DNA from: Haplosporangium gracile
Taxonomy: Eukaryota > Mortierellomycota > Mortierellomycetes > Mortierellales > Mortierellaceae
Reading direction: 5' to 3'
DNA: 50,296 nucleotides
Assembly (NCBI GenBank): GCA_015499985.1
Contig: JAAAUF010000077.1
Coordinates: forward strand, 20,693-70,988
Both the position numbers and the translations under genes were made by a program. The notes under the pieces were generated by a model. It made no database searches. It was not told the origin of the DNA and saw nothing but the letters and a program-made list of their open reading frames with translations. This document shows, piece by piece, positions 48,117 through 50,296 of the stretch (position 1 is the stretch's first letter; every line of letters begins with the position of its first letter).

Positions 48117-49964
48117 ATGGCCAACAACAGTAACAACCGTCGACGAAACAACAACAGTCGTCGCCGTCATAAAAACAACAACAGAAATCGCGACAACTAC
48201 AACAGTACCCAGTCGGGTCAGAACTACACCGACAACAACCAGGGCTACGACGACAATGGTCAAGGCGACGACGGCAGCCAGAGTGATAACGACCAGTTTG
48301 ACTACTCACCCAGCAACGGCGGCAGTAACAACCAGTACAACAGCAACAACAGCAGCAACAGCAACAGCAACATCAACAAAAACAGAAAACGCGGTCGTGG
48401 GTCTGTATACCCTGGCCATGAAGATGGTTCCCGGGCAACCTTTCATGCTGGTGCAGGTGCCAAGAACAAACGGCGCAAGACAACTGCAGCAGCATCCAAG
48501 GGCCAACCTCGTGTGAATGGACCTCCACCTGCGTCATCCCCCCTATTCGGGGAGAGTGCCATTGGCTCACCAGCCGAAACTGCAGCAACAACTGCCACTG
48601 TGAACAGCACCTGCCAGCACTCAATGTGTATCGAGTTGGCCCATCGGGGTCTTCAACATACTCATGCTGATGCACGGTGCTTTCGTTTTACCAACCCGAA
48701 GCGGTTTGAAAGTGTCCTCCGTCGACGTCGACGAGATGGATTTGGGTTGTCGGGGGAACAAAACGTTCGTCCCGCCGCCGTGAGCAGTGCTCATAACCCT
48801 TCTCTGATTTCTGCCTTGAATGCCCCTCATATGACTGGGCAGCAAGGTCAGCGAAAGGCTTACGTTGATGAGGATGATGATCTAAAGATTTCAGACTACC
48901 TCTACATGAAAGACTCTTCTCCCTACAATGTTGTAGGCTCTCCTCACCCAACTACCTGGCGGTATATGTTTGATGATGGAGAAGAAGAACCCTCTTGTGC
49001 CAATAATGATGGACCTGTTACTGCGATCCTCAGTGGCTCGACCCAAACTCTGCCTCAGACCGAGACTCTCCAAAAGATGAGCCGTAGTGCTCGTCAGAGG
49101 GCTCGTCGAGCTGCTAGAAAAGCTGAAGCAAAGAGCAACAGCAACACTACCACCAATGTTGGTGGCAATGGTTCTTCTTTGAATTCATCCAAGCAACAAC
49201 CTCAGACCCTGCAGCGAACACACATGGGCCCTGGTACAACTACTCCTACTCGTACCTGTGTGATTGAAGGAAGAGGGGAAATGGCTTGGGATAAAGACTC
49301 TGAAACTGATGAGTGGGACCGTCCTCTCAACGTCCTTGAAGCTATGGAACTCCTGGCTGATATGGACAGGTTGAACTGGGAATCGCGACAGCAATCGCGT
49401 ACCACAAAGGCACCAACTCTTCCTATGGACATCTTTGAAGGACCACAGAGGGTTGGCGCTAGATTGGGTACATTGTCTGTTTCTGCTCGTCCGTTTTTAG
49501 GTCTGACTGACACTGATTTTTCGAAACGCGCCGTTTCGGTCCACACTGGTACACCTCCTGTTCCTATGCATATGCAACAACAGCCAACGAAGAAGCCTGC
49601 ATTTGTAGGCGGCTTTCGTGGGACAAAGCCCGGTGACAACCGAATTGCAGTTCCTGTGAAGATCAACAATGTTGTCCTGACTGCCCTGCTGGCCTCTGGC
49701 CGAATCAAGTCGTGTATCGATCGCAAGGTTGCACAGGCGATCGGCTTGCGAACCTGGTCCAACCCTGCACTCGAGATGATTGATCACTATCGCACCCCGA
49801 AAACCATGCATACCTGCAGTGCTGTCAATACCAACTATGGCAACAAGTCTGGCAAGGTTGTCCTGGACGTCGATGATCTAGACTATTATGATTTCCAAAT
49901 TGGTATCGATCTCATCCGTGCCTTTGGTCTCTTTCCTATAGGTATCAAACCCGCCTTGAACTAG
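48117..49964 (+). CDS. Tandem family copy 3: CCHC-knuckle and retropepsin-like-fold protein
   Basis: Single coding exon of 615 residues from ATG 48117 (MANNSNNRRRNNNSRRRHKN). The first 130 residues are basic and Asn-rich with an Asn/Ser run. The Cys/His motif is C166-x4-C171-x11-H183-x4-C188, with HTHADARCFRFTNPKRFES, the same spacing as copy 1 and reminiscent of the THT..C knuckles of LTR-retrotransposon Gag proteins. A variable middle holds LKISDYLYMKD and a basic helix (SARQRARRAARKAEAK). Residues 509-600 look retropepsin-like: NRIAVPVKINNVVLTALLAS then GRIKSCIDRKVAQAIGL, where the catalytic Asp of ALLDSG is Ala (codon 49692-49694), and DLDYYDFQIGIDLIRAFG near the end. It is probably non-catalytic, perhaps an oligomerising or RNA/DNA-binding relic; function unknown. 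Confidence 0.75.
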   Translation: MANNSNNRRRNNNSRRRHKNNNRNRDNYNSTQSGQNYTDNNQGYDDNGQGDDGSQSDNDQFDYSPSNGGSNNQYNSNNSSNSNSNINKNRKRGRGSVYPGHEDGSRATFHAGAGAKNKRRKTTAAASKGQPRVNGPPPASSPLFGESAIGSPAETAATTATVNSTCQHSMCIELAHRGLQHTHADARCFRFTNPKRFESVLRRRRRDGFGLSGEQNVRPAAVSSAHNPSLISALNAPHMTGQQGQRKAYVDEDDDLKISDYLYMKDSSPYNVVGSPHPTTWRYMFDDGEEEPSCANNDGPVTAILSGSTQTLPQTETLQKMSRSARQRARRAARKAEAKSNSNTTTNVGGNGSSLNSSKQQPQTLQRTHMGPGTTTPTRTCVIEGRGEMAWDKDSETDEWDRPLNVLEAMELLADMDRLNWESRQQSRTTKAPTLPMDIFEGPQRVGARLGTLSVSARPFLGLTDTDFSKRAVSVHTGTPPVPMHMQQQPTKKPAFVGGFRGTKPGDNRIAVPVKINNVVLTALLASGRIKSCIDRKVAQAIGLRTWSNPALEMIDHYRTPKTMHTCSAVNTNYGNKSGKVVLDVDDLDYYDFQIGIDLIRAFGLFPIGIKPALN

Positions 49965-49967
49965 GAG

Positions 49968-50078
49968 GTAAGTCCACCTTTCTTTTGTGCGTGTCTTTTT
50001 TTTTTTTTTTTTTTTTTTGGACCTGCGGTTTTCAAGTATTGACGATATTTGACAACTTTTTTTTTTCATGCCTAATAG
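49968..50078 (+). other. Probable 3'UTR intron of tandem family copy 3
   Basis: A GTAAGT donor lies three bases after the TAG stop (49962-49964), followed by a long T run, a CCTAAT branch-like site and a TAG acceptor, 111 bp in all. It matches the position and length of the intron after copy 1. Confidence 0.65.
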
Positions 50079-50296
50079 ATCGTCAACCACAACCGCCAAC
50101 CATCACCGCCAGCCATTAGCCAGTCAACCATTGCCGGCAGTCAGCCACCGCTGTCAGATCTTCTCTTTTTTCAAGTAGTTTAGTTTCCTTTTTTACGTCT
50201 TTTTCTTTTTCAGTCTGTCAGGAACCGGCAGTCATCGTAGATGGGTGTCGGGGCGGCCAAGAGTGCCGTTTGTGGATGTCCCTTTTTTTTTTTTTT
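50079..50296. other. Right edge of the window
   Basis: Presumed 3'UTR exon of tandem copy 3, CA-rich then T-rich, ending in a T run at the window edge. Nothing else is recognisable. Confidence 0.4.

Overview
The window is nuclear DNA of an early-diverging filamentous fungus, most likely Mortierellomycotina (Mortierella, Linnemannia or a relative). This rests on several features: a fungal gene set (ATG2, the Dim1 and Lcp5/neuguidin ribosome-biogenesis factors, RPL27, a forkhead factor, mitochondrial PPR proteins), many short GT-AG introns of about 60-180 bp with CTAAC-like branch sites, pyrimidine-rich 5' leaders, poly-A/T runs and simple repeats, and low-complexity Asn/Ser/Gln-rich proteins. 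The genus is inference. No bacterial, plasmid or CRISPR features were seen.

Layout. 0-5 kb: the first exon of a Gln-rich gene (minus), a small two-exon unknown gene (minus), and a three-exon Ser/Pro-rich protein with a charged coiled coil (plus). 5.2-10.2 kb: two mitochondrial PPR genes head to head over 240 bp. 10.9-20.0 kb: ATG2 in 11 exons, convergent with the neuguidin/LCP5 gene (20.3-22.0 kb, minus). 22.2-26.6 kb (minus): a decayed gene that starts like an XPG/FEN1 nuclease and ends like a TnpB/Fanzor RuvC nuclease. 28.6-30.1 kb: DIM1 (minus). 30.8-33.4 kb: a forkhead transcription factor (minus). 33.4-39.7 kb: gene-poor DNA with a long polypurine tract and microsatellites. 39.8-44.2 kb: a small unknown gene, RPL27 and a CINP-like gene (all plus). 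44.5-50.0 kb: three tandem paralogues (the middle one a pseudogene) with a Gag-like CCHC knuckle and a retropepsin-like C-terminal domain that has lost its catalytic Asp.

How the genes relate. Three genes serve ribosome production (Lcp5/neuguidin and Dim1 in the small-subunit processome, RPL27 in the large subunit), two serve mitochondrial RNA (PPR), and one serves autophagy (ATG2). They are ordinary scattered eukaryotic genes, not an operon. The unusual material is the XPG-TnpB-like wreck, the tandem Gag/protease-like family with shared 3'UTR introns, an RPL27 gene that can only be read by using a GC-AG and a 745-bp AT-AC intron, and an apparent +1 frameshift in ATG2. All exon boundaries were inferred by eye from splice consensus, frame and family resemblance; no alignment or RNA data were available.
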